64,000 nucleotides of DNA, taken from Pengzhenrongella sicca. GTDB taxonomy: Bacteria > Actinomycetota > Actinomycetes > Actinomycetales > Cellulomonadaceae. The notes below the pieces were generated by a model that saw only the letters and a list, made by a program, of their open reading frames with translations, made no database searches and was not told the origin of the DNA. Both the position numbers and the translations under genes were made by a program. The stretch spans positions 3,162,001-3,226,000 of the forward strand of contig NZ_CP071868.1 of assembly GCF_017569225.1 (NCBI RefSeq). The letters run 5' to 3'. Below, piece by piece: positions 46,752 to 55,269 of this stretch. Numbering within the stretch: position 1 is the stretch's first letter; every line of letters begins with the position of its first letter.

Positions 46752-47354
46752 AGTGTTCCCCTGCTCATCGAAGATCCGCTTGCGCGGGACCGTAGCGCTA
46801 TCGCCGATAGAACGCTGGCGTGGCGACGCGGCGGTGCCGACCTTGGCGCAGCAGGGTGGCAGGCACCGCCAGCGGCGGAGATCTCATGAGTTCAGGCAAT
46901 GCAGCCCACCGCATCGCCCCCGTGAATGGTCACCCCCGTTGGGGCGCACCGCAGTCCGGGGTCCGAGGGAAACGACATACTCCTGGTACCTGATGCCCGC
47001 CGGGACCCAGCCCGCTATCTCCCGGTCTCGCGCGTGCGCCCGTCGCCGTCGGGGCCTGGCCATAGATTGGGTGCTGGGCCGGGTGAGTATCCGGAACGGC
47101 ACACCAACGTCTGGACGTGGTGATCCAGCTCGTGATCGACCCGCTGAGTATCACCGGAGAGCAGCCGCACGTGTTGCGCCACGCAGGGCGACACGATGAC
47201 GCCGTTCCCGGCCGCGCCTGGGCGCCGGTTGGTCCTATCCCTGCGTCGCCTCACCAAAGAGCGGTAGGGCGCAGGACCTAACGGGCTTGAGGCCTGAGCG
47301 CGCGAGCTGTAGTCCGCGCCAAAGTCGTCCACCGTCCCAGGAAAGTTGGGGTTC
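46752..47354. other. Gene-free stretch left of the IS3 element
   Basis: No coding frame with convincing composition and start is seen on either strand. It ends at the TTC target duplication of the IS3 element (47352-47354). Confidence 0.35.
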
Positions 47355-47408
47355 TGAATCGCCCTGGGTTGCTTGGAGGCTCTTGACCTTGGAAACGAGG
47401 ATGGAGCC

Positions 47409-47753
47409 ATGCCGAGTGATCTATCGAAGGGGAAGCCGACGACGCGTCGGTACTCCGATCAGGAGAAGGCCGCAGCGGTCAGGATGGTTCGTGCCCTACG
47501 GGTCGAGCTGGGTACCGAGCACGGCACCGTTCAGCGGGTCGCGACCCAGCTGGGGTATGGGACCGAGTCGGTGCGCCTGTGGGTGCGTCAGGCCGAGATT
47601 GACGACGGCCATGCGCCGGGGGTGAGCACGAGCGAGTCAGCTCGGATGCGTGAGCTCGAGCAGGAGAACCGTGAGCTGCGCCGGGCCAACGAGATCCTGA
47701 AGAGGGCTGCGAGTTTCTTCGGGGCGGAGCTCGACCGCCAACACAGGAAGTAG
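47409..47753 (+). CDS. IS3 family transposase OrfA
   Basis: This 114-residue protein has a helix-turn-helix (RYSDQEKAAAVRMVRALRVE; VATQLGYGTESVRLWVRQAE) and a C-terminal leucine zipper (MRELEQENRELRRANEIL). It overlaps the OrfB frame by one base; a programmed shift near the end normally fuses OrfA and OrfB. It is intact, but its OrfB partner is disrupted. Confidence 0.9.
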   Translation: MPSDLSKGKPTTRRYSDQEKAAAVRMVRALRVELGTEHGTVQRVATQLGYGTESVRLWVRQAEIDDGHAPGVSTSESARMRELEQENRELRRANEILKRAASFFGAELDRQHRK

Positions 47754-48340
47754 TGGCGTTCATCGACGCCAACCGAGACGAGCTCGGGGTCGAGCCCATT
47801 TGCACCGCGCTGCAGGTGGCCCCGAGCACGTACTACGCGGCCAAGACCCGCCCGCCGTCGGCCCGTGCCGCCCGCGACACGGTCCTGCGCCCGGTGGTGC
47901 GCCAGCTGTGGGAGGACAACTACTGCGTCTACGGGGCCCGCAAGCTGTGGAAGGCCGCACGTCGGGCCGGCTGGGACGTGGGCCGTGACCAGGTCACTCG
48001 GCTGATGCGCGGCGAGGGCATCGAAGGCGTCCGGCGCTCCAAGCGGGTCCGCACCACGCGGGCGGACCCGGTCGCGGCGCGTCACCCGGACCTGGTCCGC
48101 CGGGACTTCACCGCGCTCGCGCCGAACCGGTTGTGGGTCACAGACCTGACCTACGTGCCGACCTGGGCCGGGGTCGCCTACGTGTGCTTCATCGTCGACG
48201 TCTACTCCCGGATGATCGTGGGCTGGCGGGCCGCATCCCACATGCGCACCGAGATGGTGCTGGACGCGATCGAGATGGCCCGCTGGTCCCGCGGGACGCG
48301 CCTGGAGGGGCTGACCTGTCACTCCGATGCCGGAGCTCAA

Positions 48341-49787
48341 GGCGGACTCAATCGGTCGTCGCAACACCCCGTGATCACGGAGGTGTCAGGTGGTGCGGCG
48401 ACAGCAGCAAGCGGACCGGGCGTTGCGCCCGGCGATGCGATCACCGGGTCGACCGATTCCGGCAAGACACGTGGAGCGCGAGTTCTGGCGGCTGATCGCT
48501 CAAGGCAAGAGCAGCGAGGACGCCGCGGTCGGCGTCGGCGTGTCCGTGCCGGTGGGGTCGCGTTGGTTTCGTCACGCTGGTGGGATGGCGCCGTTGCCCC
48601 TGGCCGAGCCGACCGGCCGCTACCTGTCGTTCCACGAGCGCGAGGAACTCGCCCTGCTGAGGGCCCGAGGGATCGGCGTCCGAGCCGCTGCCCGTGCGCT
48701 AGGGCGAGATCCGGGGACGATCTCGCGGGAGCTGAGACGCAACGCCGCGACGCGCGGCGGCACGCTGGAGTACCGGGCGACGGTCGCGCAGTGGAAGGCC
48801 CAGACCGCCGCCAGGCGTCCTAAGCCGGCCAAGCTCGTCACGAACCCTCGTCTGCAGCAGTACGTCCAGACCCGGCTCAGCGGACAACTGCAGCGGCCCG
48901 ACGGGACGTTCGCCGCCGGGCCGGCGACGACCTGGAAGTGCCTGAACAAGCCGCACCGCGGTGACCGGCGGTGGGCCACTGCTTGGAGCCCGCAGCAGAT
49001 CTCACGGCGCCTGGTCGCGGACTTCCCCGACGATGAGGACATGCGCATCAGCCACGAGGCGATCTACCAGGCGCTCTATGTCCAGGGGCGTGGGGCGCTC
49101 ACGCGCGAGCTGGTGGCCTGCCTGCGCACGGGACGGGCGCTACGCAAGCCCCGAGAGCGCGCCCGCAACAAACCTCAAGGGCACGTCACTGCCGATGTCG
49201 TCCTGTCCGAGCGGCCCGCCGAGGCCGAGGACCGGGCCGTGCCCGGGCACTGGGAGGGCGACCTCATCATCGGGCTGAACCGGTCCGCCATCGGCACCGT
49301 CGTCGAACGGACCAGCCGCTACACCCTGCTGGTCCACCTGCCCCGCCTCGAGGGCTACGGGACCGTCCCACCGGTTAAGAACGGGCCCGCTCTGGGCGGC
49401 TACGGCGCCGTCGCGATGACGGACGCCCTGCAGGCGACGATGTCCACGATGCCGTCGGAGCTGCTGCGTTCTTTGACCTGGGACCGCGGCAAGGAGCTGT
49501 CCGCTCACGCGAAGTTCACGATCGCCACCGGTATCGCCGTCTACTTCGCCGATCCGCACTCACCCTGGCAGCGCGGCACGAACGAGAACACCAACGGGCT
49601 GCTGCGCCAGTATTTCCCCAAGGGCACCGACCTGTCCCGGTGGCCCGCTGAGGACCTCCTCGCCGTCCAGGCCGCGATCAACAGCAGACCCCGCAAGGTC
49701 CTCGGCTGGAGAACACCGGCCGAAGTCCTCGACGAACAGCTACGGTCACTCCACAAGGCAGGTGTTGCAACGACCGATTGAACCCAG
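48341..49787 (+). mobile_element. IS30 family element inserted in the IS3 OrfB
   Basis: The 1,447-bp insert has inverted ends sharing TCAATCGGTCG, then TGCAACACC or CGCAACACC. TCAA occurs on both sides (48337-48340 and 49788-49791), which is the probable target duplication. It contains one intact transposase gene, so it could still move. Confidence 0.9.
48390..49781 (+). CDS. IS30 family transposase
   Basis: This 463-residue protein starts at GTG with GGAGG 6 bases upstream. It has an N-terminal helix-turn-helix (LSFHEREELALLRARGIGVR, LGRDPGTISRELRRN) and a DDE core: GHWEGDLIIG, SLTWDRGKEL and RGTNENTNGLLRQYFPKGTD. It appears intact and full length. Confidence 0.95.
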   Translation: MVRRQQQADRALRPAMRSPGRPIPARHVEREFWRLIAQGKSSEDAAVGVGVSVPVGSRWFRHAGGMAPLPLAEPTGRYLSFHEREELALLRARGIGVRAAARALGRDPGTISRELRRNAATRGGTLEYRATVAQWKAQTAARRPKPAKLVTNPRLQQYVQTRLSGQLQRPDGTFAAGPATTWKCLNKPHRGDRRWATAWSPQQISRRLVADFPDDEDMRISHEAIYQALYVQGRGALTRELVACLRTGRALRKPRERARNKPQGHVTADVVLSERPAEAEDRAVPGHWEGDLIIGLNRSAIGTVVERTSRYTLLVHLPRLEGYGTVPPVKNGPALGGYGAVAMTDALQATMSTMPSELLRSLTWDRGKELSAHAKFTIATGIAVYFADPHSPWQRGTNENTNGLLRQYFPKGTDLSRWPAEDLLAVQAAINSRPRKVLGWRTPAEVLDEQLRSLHKAGVATTD

Positions 49788-50270
49788 TCAATTCACGTCC
49801 ATCCGGTACGGCGAGCGCCTCGCCGAGATCGGCGCGGTCCCCTCGATCGGGACCGTCGCCGATTCGTATGACAACGCCCTGGCAGAGACCGTCAACGGCT
49901 ACTACAAGGCCGAGCTGATCCGCGGGCCGGCCCGCACCGGACCTTGGAAGAGCGTCGAGGACGTCGAGCTGGCCACCCTGGGCTGGGTCCACTGGCACAA
50001 CACCCAGCGCCTACACGGCTACCTCGGCGACATCCCGCCGACGGAGTTCGAGACCGCGTTCTACGCTACCCACGGGAGCGACCAGACCTTGGTCGAAATC
50101 CCATAGCCCGAGCCTCCACCAGACCCAGGGCGATTCATTCGTCGGGAAACGATCGTGACTGTTCGCTACCGCCGCGGCTTGCCGGGATTGCGCGCGCTGA
50201 GCGGGTGACATGGATGCACTGCCTTCGACGTGCGCCGCCCACTGATGCGTGGGCTCCGGGACGTCGTGAT

Positions 50271-50588
50271 CTATAGGCCCTCGGCAATCTCCTTGATGGC
50301 GGTCAAGCGGCGGTCCCACTCGGCGCCGATCGTGTCGAGCTGGCGTGCAGTCTGGCTGAGCTGGGATCCGAGCACGCGGTATTGCAGCTCACGTCCGGCG
50401 CGGAAGGACTCGACGAGCCCGACCTCTTGGAGCACGGCGAGGTGTTTGGCGATTGCTTGGCGCGTGACCGGCAGCCGCCCGGCGAGGGCGGAAGCCGAGG
50501 CGTCGCCCGCGCTCAGCTCCGACAAGATGCTCCACCTGGTCGGGTCCGCGAGTGCGGCGAACACCGGAACCAGGGTCTTCGTCGTCAC
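50271..50588 (-). CDS. ArsR family transcriptional regulator
   Basis: This 105-residue winged-helix repressor has FAALADPTRWSILSELSAGD, ALAGRLPVTRQAIAKHLAVL and a beta wing (LVESFRAGRELQYRV). It lacks metal-binding Cys. It overlaps the SRPBCC gene start/stop by 4 bases. This pairing (SRPBCC then ArsR) is common and suggests a stress or small-molecule response. Confidence 0.9.
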   Translation of the reverse strand: MTTKTLVPVFAALADPTRWSILSELSAGDASASALAGRLPVTRQAIAKHLAVLQEVGLVESFRAGRELQYRVLGSQLSQTARQLDTIGAEWDRRLTAIKEIAEGL

Positions 50589-51064
50589 GAGCTGGCCTTG
50601 AGCAGCGCAATGAGCTCGTCCAGCTCTTCGTCCCAGCCGCGGCGGTGGCTCTCAAGGTTCGCGCCCGGGTCAGAGGTGGTCTCGAACCCGATTTCTACCA
50701 CTGTGAGCTGGGTGCCGTCCGGCGCCGCCTCGAGGGTGAAGGTGAACACCGTCGAGTGCTCGTCGTCGACCTGCTCGGGCGGCTGCCCGAGGGCGTCGTC
50801 GTTGCTCCAGCGGTAGGAGATCGTCCGGGGCGCGTCGATGGCTTCGATACGCAATGGCACGGCGCCGCGATCTTCCCAGGTGAGAGTGCCTCGGGCTCCC
50901 ACGCCTGTCCCCTCGAACGCCGCCCGGCCGAACCATCGCGAGATGTGGGCCGGCTCGGTGACCGCCGACCACACCTTTTCGATCGGGGCGGCGATCCAGA
51001 TCGTGCGCCGCACGGTGAACGCGCCTTGGTCGACGACGGATGGCTGGTTACTCGTCATGGTCAT
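50585..51064 (-). CDS. SRPBCC (AHSA1-like) domain protein
   Basis: This 159-residue protein has the fold signature RRTIWIAAPIEKVWSAVTEP, then HISRWFGRAAF and GWDEELDELIALL at the end. ATG 51064 is chosen with GAAGGGA upstream; the frame is open further, but that part overlaps the MFS gene end and reads as a shadow. It probably binds a hydrophobic ligand. Co-translated with the ArsR-type repressor. Confidence 0.88.
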   Translation of the reverse strand: MTMTSNQPSVVDQGAFTVRRTIWIAAPIEKVWSAVTEPAHISRWFGRAAFEGTGVGARGTLTWEDRGAVPLRIEAIDAPRTISYRWSNDDALGQPPEQVDDEHSTVFTFTLEAAPDGTQLTVVEIGFETTSDPGANLESHRRGWDEELDELIALLKASS

Positions 51065-51090
51065 GATCGTCCCTTCGGTGTGATCTTGCG

Positions 51091-52311
51091 CTAATGCGTT
51101 GCCGAGCGTGCCGCTACGGCCGTCGGACCCGGTGGTGCGGTGACTGTCGCTGGCTTGAGAAAGCTGGTCGCCCACGCGGCTGCGACGGCGGCCGCGGCGA
51201 CGATCGCCCCGGTCACGACGGCGGCTCGCACGCCACCAGCGGTGATCGCGAACCCGCCGGCGATCGAGCCGATCGCGATGCCCGCGTTGACCGCGGACGC
51301 GGGCAGCGACGACGCGAGCGGGGCGCCAGGCCCGGCCAGGCTCACGACCCGATGCTGCAGCGACGGCGCCATGCCCATCCCGAACAGCCCGACGCCGAGT
51401 ACAGCGAGGGCCACGATCAGCGCGTTCGGCCCGAAGACGTACATCGCGAGCAACGATGCCGCCACGCCGATCGTGCCGATGATCAACGCGCGAGGCGCGC
51501 CCGCATCGGCGAACCGGCCGCCGGCATACGAGCCGATCGCCGTTGCGACGCCATAAACGGCCAGGTAGGCGCCCACCAGTGAACCGGAGACTCCGGTGAC
51601 CCGGGTCAGGAACGGCACGAGGTAGGTCAACGCCGACTGGATGGCGACGAAGATCAGGCAGCACAACGCCAGCAGGGCGAGCACCCGCGGGGCGAAAGCG
51701 TGCCGCGCCTGCCCCAGTGCCCGGCTTCCGGGCGAGGTCGGCACCCAGGGGAGCACGATGCTCGACACCACCAGGACGACTGCGCCGATCGCCACGACGC
51801 CCGCAAACGATCCGCGCCACCCGACCGCCTGCCCGAGCAGGGTCCCCACCGGCAGCCCCACCGCGCTCGACATCGCGAAGCCGGAGATGACCAGGGCCAT
51901 CGCGCGGCCGGTCTGCTCGGGCGGCACGATCGAGGTCGCCGTCACCATCGCAGCTGCAATGAACAGCCCCTGCGCCCCGCCGATGACAACTCGGACGGCG
52001 ACGAAGGCCGGGTAGTCGGCCACCAGAGCCGGCAACAGGTTAGCCAGCACGAACACGGTAAGCGAGCCGAGCAGCACCACCCGACGATCCAGACGCGTCG
52101 TCAGGAGCGTGAGGAGCGGGCCGCCGATCACGAGGCCTAGGGCGTTCGCCGTGACCAGAGCACCGGCAGCAGGCACTGATACCGCCAAGTCCGCGGCGAT
52201 CAGGTCGAGCAGTCCGACGACAAGCATCTCCGCGCAGCCCATCACGAACGCCCCGACGAACAGCACGGACAGCACGAGAGTCGTGCGGGTGGGGGTCTTC
52301 TGGCCGGTCAT
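51091..52311 (-). CDS. MFS efflux transporter (AraJ-like)
   Basis: This 406-residue protein has 12 membrane helices and the MFS loop motif GGPLLTLLTTRLDRRVVLLG between helices 2 and 3. The 4-5 region VIGGAQGLFIAAAMVTATSI is typical of drug:H+ antiporters. It probably exports a small compound. It is divergent from a 94-residue gene, with palindromic operator-like sites between them. Confidence 0.9.
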   Translation of the reverse strand: MTGQKTPTRTTLVLSVLFVGAFVMGCAEMLVVGLLDLIAADLAVSVPAAGALVTANALGLVIGGPLLTLLTTRLDRRVVLLGSLTVFVLANLLPALVADYPAFVAVRVVIGGAQGLFIAAAMVTATSIVPPEQTGRAMALVISGFAMSSAVGLPVGTLLGQAVGWRGSFAGVVAIGAVVLVVSSIVLPWVPTSPGSRALGQARHAFAPRVLALLALCCLIFVAIQSALTYLVPFLTRVTGVSGSLVGAYLAVYGVATAIGSYAGGRFADAGAPRALIIGTIGVAASLLAMYVFGPNALIVALAVLGVGLFGMGMAPSLQHRVVSLAGPGAPLASSLPASAVNAGIAIGSIAGGFAITAGGVRAAVVTGAIVAAAAVAAAWATSFLKPATVTAPPGPTAVAARSATH

Positions 52312-52330
52312 CGTCTACCTCCTCCGCGGT

Positions 52331-52381
52331 TGCAACTCCATAGTTGCACATCCCTCGGATTCGTGCAACTCTCGAATTGCA
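52331..52381. promoter_or_regulatory. Paired palindromic operator sites
   Basis: TGCAACTCCATAGTTGCA (52331-52348) is a perfect palindrome of 7-base arms. TGCAACTCTCGAATTGCA (52364-52381) is a second, less perfect copy. The centres are 33 bases apart, about three helical turns. They lie just upstream of the MFS gene and 73-123 bases before the 94-residue gene. A dimeric repressor (for example TetR, MarR or the nearby ArsR type) is the likely ligand. Confidence 0.65.
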
Positions 52382-52453
52382 GTTGCGTGTGAAGCGCCTG
52401 CGAGGTGCGAAGCCTTTTCGAACTACCGCCTCGACCACGAAGGAGACCAACCC

Positions 52454-52738
52454 ATGAACTTCCTCGCACTTGACCGCTTTCTCGGCAAGCCGATGCCCGG
52501 AGACCTGGTGTGGAGCGCGCTGCCCGACGCCCCCGTCGTCGAGCCGCGGGCACGCCGCTCACCCCGAGCCCTGGTCGCACGCATCGTGGCGTCGGCGAGG
52601 CTCACCAGGCGAGCAATCCCCGATCGGCCGCTCGCCGCTCCACCGCAAGCCGCTTTCGCACCTCGCCAGCGGCCGCCCGCTCCGACCCCCTCGACCCGGC
52701 AGCCCGCGCGCCGGGCCGAAATTTCGCCGACCCGCTGA
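52454..52738 (+). CDS. Small protein divergent from the MFS transporter, unknown
   Basis: This 94-residue protein starts at an ATG with AAGGAG 10 bases upstream. Its N-terminus (MNFLALDRFLGKPMPGDLVW) looks folded; the C-terminal half is Ala/Pro/Arg-rich and probably disordered. No domain is recognised. It shares the control region with the MFS gene. Confidence 0.55.
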   Translation: MNFLALDRFLGKPMPGDLVWSALPDAPVVEPRARRSPRALVARIVASARLTRRAIPDRPLAAPPQAAFAPRQRPPAPTPSTRQPARRAEISPTR

Positions 52739-53011
52739 AGCCGAGACTCGGCGTTTCGCGCATCAGTTGTTGCTCCTCAAGTAACCGACTGCAGCCTGCA
52801 GAAATGACAGGCGACGACGATGCAGAGCACCTCGCCCGAGAGAAGCCTTTCGTGCGTCAGTTCGCCCAATCAGACCTGACAGGTCGGGCACATTTCCGCT
52901 ACGGCGGCAGAATCGGCGATCGAGCACCTGTCCAGTGACAGCTGTCTCGTTTAACCATTCGGTCAGGGGCATACCCCGGGTGCCGATGCTCTCGCGGCAA
53001 TCGACTCGTGA

Positions 53012-53448
53012 TCAGCTCTTGTGCAGTTCCTCGGCGAGCATCACGAGGATGCCGCTGGGGCCGCGGATATAGGTGAGCTTGTAGACGTCTTCGTACGTGG
53101 CCACGCCGCGCAGCGGGTGGCAGCCGTGCCTCGCGGCGATTTCGAGGGCCTCGTCGATGTCGTCGACCGAGAAGGCGACGCGGTGCATGCCGATCTGTTG
53201 GGCCGTGTGGGCTCTGTCTCGATCGCGTCGGGGTGGATGTACTCGAACAGTTCGAGGCGACCGTTGCCGTCTGGCGTTTGGAGCATGGCGATGTTGGCGT
53301 GGTTGCCCTCGATGCCGACGGCGGTGTCGGTCCACTCTCCGCTGACTGTGTCCCGGCCCTGGACGGTCAGCCCGAGGTCGGTGAAGAAGGCGATCGCCGC
53401 TTCGAGGTCACGGACGGCGATGCCGACGTTCTCTAGCTTGATGGGCAT
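53012..53448 (-). pseudogene. VOC (glyoxalase-like) family gene with a frameshift
   Basis: From ATG 53448 it reads MPIKLENVGIAVRDLEAAIA through to LELFEYIHPDAIETEPT. Near 53210 the family sequence moves to another frame: QQIGMHRVAFSVDDIDEALE to the stop at 53012. The two halves together make a normal VOC protein of about 145 residues, so a single base change broke it (or a sequencing slip). Confidence 0.8.
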
Positions 53449-53742
53449 GCGTTGGACGTTACCAAGCCGCCAACGATCTGTTCGCGGCCGTGGCTGCTTC
53501 GCGATCCGAGAGGCCGAAGGCACTCGGATCGCGGCCAGCAGGTCAGGATCTGTCCGCGTGAGACTGCGTACCGTGACGCCCCGCCCCGTTGAAGACTCCC
53601 GCGGGGGCGCGCCATACGCCACAGCACCGTCATCACCCCTCGAGGTTCGTGGGACAGCGCGCAGTTGGCCGCGTACGTCGCGGGCGACTCGCGGCGTACC
53701 GACAGTCATGTGGTGGTCCCGACCTGGAGGCTCGATCCCGGC
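53449..53742. other. Intergenic stretch upstream of the broken VOC gene
   Basis: No coding frame is supported. Open frames here on the minus strand are upstream extensions of the VOC frame without ribosome binding sites. Confidence 0.3.
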
Positions 53743-54408
53743 TCAGAGTCCGAACGCCTCCGCGACTCGGTCGGTGAGGTCTTCTTCAGTCATCGCGGTG
53801 TCGACCTCGATGGTGAGCAGTCTGAGACTCGTCGCTTCCTCGCGGAGGCGATCGGTGAACATCCGGTCACGCTCGAGCAAGTTCGCCAAAGCCTTGGCCG
53901 GATCACTGGTCTTGCCTGCGATCTCCAACGACGAGCCCCGACTCGAGAAGGCGGCCCGGCGAAAGTCCGGTGTCGGGAGCAGCCAGACGGCGTGATCCGG
54001 TGAGGCGAGCAAAGGCTGCACGAGGCGAGGGAGCAGGCGGAATCCCTCGGCGATCACCGGTGGTCCTGCGGGAAGGAGCAGAAGATCGTCGATGACCCCG
54101 TCGAAACCCTCACCCTGAAACCAGTGGAACGTCTCGAGCATCGTCTGGGGTGATCGGTTCACCCAGCGCTCGTCCATTTCCATGGCGAGGAACTCGCTCA
54201 AAAATGGCGCGTCGTTGGACCCGCTCCGACCGGCGTGATCGGACATCACATTGTCGGTCACGTATAGCCGCAGGCCGTACCGAGCGGCGACACGGCGGGC
54301 GACGGTCGACTTGCCGGCGCCACTGCCGCCACCGATCCAGTGAACGTCGCGCAACTGTGCACGCAGCGCTGTGCCGTCGTCATCCTCGCCGTGCCGTCCA
54401 CCGGGCAT
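53743..54408 (-). CDS. P-loop kinase-like protein
   Basis: This 221-residue protein has Walker A WIGGGSGAGKSTVARRVA (about 24-42) and a lid-like C-terminus with ERDRMFTDRLREEATSL. It resembles small-molecule kinases of the uridine/shikimate type, but the substrate motif is not recognised. It follows the deaminase gene directly (stop and start adjacent), suggesting joint action on a nucleoside or aminoglycoside-like compound. Confidence 0.75.
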   Translation of the reverse strand: MPGGRHGEDDDGTALRAQLRDVHWIGGGSGAGKSTVARRVAARYGLRLYVTDNVMSDHAGRSGSNDAPFLSEFLAMEMDERWVNRSPQTMLETFHWFQGEGFDGVIDDLLLLPAGPPVIAEGFRLLPRLVQPLLASPDHAVWLLPTPDFRRAAFSSRGSSLEIAGKTSDPAKALANLLERDRMFTDRLREEATSLRLLTIEVDTAMTEEDLTDRVAEAFGL

Positions 54409-54879
54409 TCAGTCGAGCCCGTCTGCGGCACGCGGTTCGACAGACGGTGCCGCGTCGTCGATGCGGTGAGGATGATCGAGGGCCTCGGGCCACTGATGTT
54501 CGGGCAGGAGCTCGCGAAGGGGCGCAGATCGGTGCCGCCCCAGGACGATCTCGGTATCGAGGTTGGCGGGGTCGATCTGGCGGATGAACTCGCGGCACCG
54601 TCCGCAGGGCGGCAACACGTGCAGGTCACCCGTCTGGTTGCGCCACACCGCGACGATCTTGGTGATCTGGTATTCCCCCGCTGTCACCATCGCGGCGATC
54701 GCGCTGTGCTCGGCGCAAAAGCCCGTGCCAGAGCCCGTGTCGATGCAGACCCCGGCGTACTGGTTGCTGGCCACGGTGACGAGAGTGGCGCCAACGTCTC
54801 CGAAGAGGCGGTCACCGACGCGGTGCGGGCGAATCACCTGCTCAGCTGCCGCGATCAAATCATCGTGCCGGTCTGCCAC
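54409..54879 (-). CDS. Cytidine/blasticidin-S deaminase family protein
   Basis: This 156-residue zinc deaminase has HAE-type motif TGFCAEHSAIAAM (about 55) and PCGRCREF (about 92), with Cys and His ligands present. Compared with housekeeping cytidine deaminase it is closer in pattern to the blasticidin-S deaminase group, but the substrate is not settled. It is in an operon with the kinase gene. Confidence 0.8.
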   Translation of the reverse strand: MADRHDDLIAAAEQVIRPHRVGDRLFGDVGATLVTVASNQYAGVCIDTGSGTGFCAEHSAIAAMVTAGEYQITKIVAVWRNQTGDLHVLPPCGRCREFIRQIDPANLDTEIVLGRHRSAPLRELLPEHQWPEALDHPHRIDDAAPSVEPRAADGLD

Positions 54880-55269
54880 ACCGCGACGTTACCGCGGAGC
54901 CGGTTGCGCCCTGCCTCGAGTTGCACGCCGACCCGTCCCGAACGACGCCCACGTTTCCCGGTAGCGCCTAGGAAAACTGGACGTCGATCACCACAAAGCG
55001 ACAGCTAACGCGCGGTGCCTCAGCGCAATTGCCGCTTGAAACTCAGCGATGTGGGTCTGATACCGGTCGTGGTCGCCACCGATTCGGCCATGCGTCCGGG
55101 GTCCAGCTCGATTAGCCGGTTGCGGACAGCACGGGGAACCCGAGGATGTTGCGCCAGCTGGAGTACGGCGAGACGTAGGTGACGTAGCCGCAGTCGCAAC
55201 CTTGGCTCGTGCGCCTGTGGGCGGAAGAGTGGGCTAGCTCGGCACGACCCCAGCGATACGCTCGTACAT
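54880..55269. other. Divergent intergenic region with a gene remnant and a motif copy
   Basis: It contains one copy of the dispersed motif (54991-55009). Around 55100-55210 a minus-strand frame reads GCDCGYVTYVSPYSSWRNIL and ends soon after. This looks like the last residues of a lost gene, as there is no start. The rightward MFS promoter must lie in 55150-55269. Confidence 0.4.
54991..55009. repeat. Dispersed palindromic motif copy D
   Basis: CCACAAAGCGACAGCTAAC; only the right half (GCGACAGCTA) is well conserved. Confidence 0.4.

Larger units (their letters stand above)
47753..50106 (+). pseudogene. IS3 family transposase OrfB split by IS30
   Basis: The 5' part (47753-48340) has the HTH_21 region and integrase core up to TCHSDAGAQ. 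The 3' part (49792-50106) resumes exactly with FTSIRYGERLAEIGAVPSIG and the catalytic end SYDNALAETVNGYYKAELI. Removing the insert restores AQFTSIRYG in frame, so the gene was intact before insertion. The open frame running from 47753 to 48823 is a chimera that reads into IS30. Confidence 0.92.
47355..50137 (+). mobile_element. IS3 family element interrupted by an IS30 element
   Basis: Imperfect terminal inverted repeats of about 28 bases start at 47355 (TGAATCGCCCTGGGTTGC) and, inverted, end at 50137 (TGAATCGCCCTGGGTCTG). A 3-base duplication TTC flanks both sides (47352-47354, 50138-50140), as usual for IS3. Without the 1,447-bp insert and its 4-base duplication the element would be about 1.33 kb, a normal IS3 size. 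Confidence 0.9.

Noticed and set aside
47753-48823. A 356-residue frame as an intact IS3 OrfB
   Set aside because: After 48340 it reads into the IS30 element in a non-coding frame; the real 3' end is at 49792-50106.
51065-51820. N-terminal extension of the SRPBCC protein
   Set aside because: The extension overlaps the MFS coding region, is Arg-rich and lacks family similarity; ATG 51064 has a ribosome binding site.
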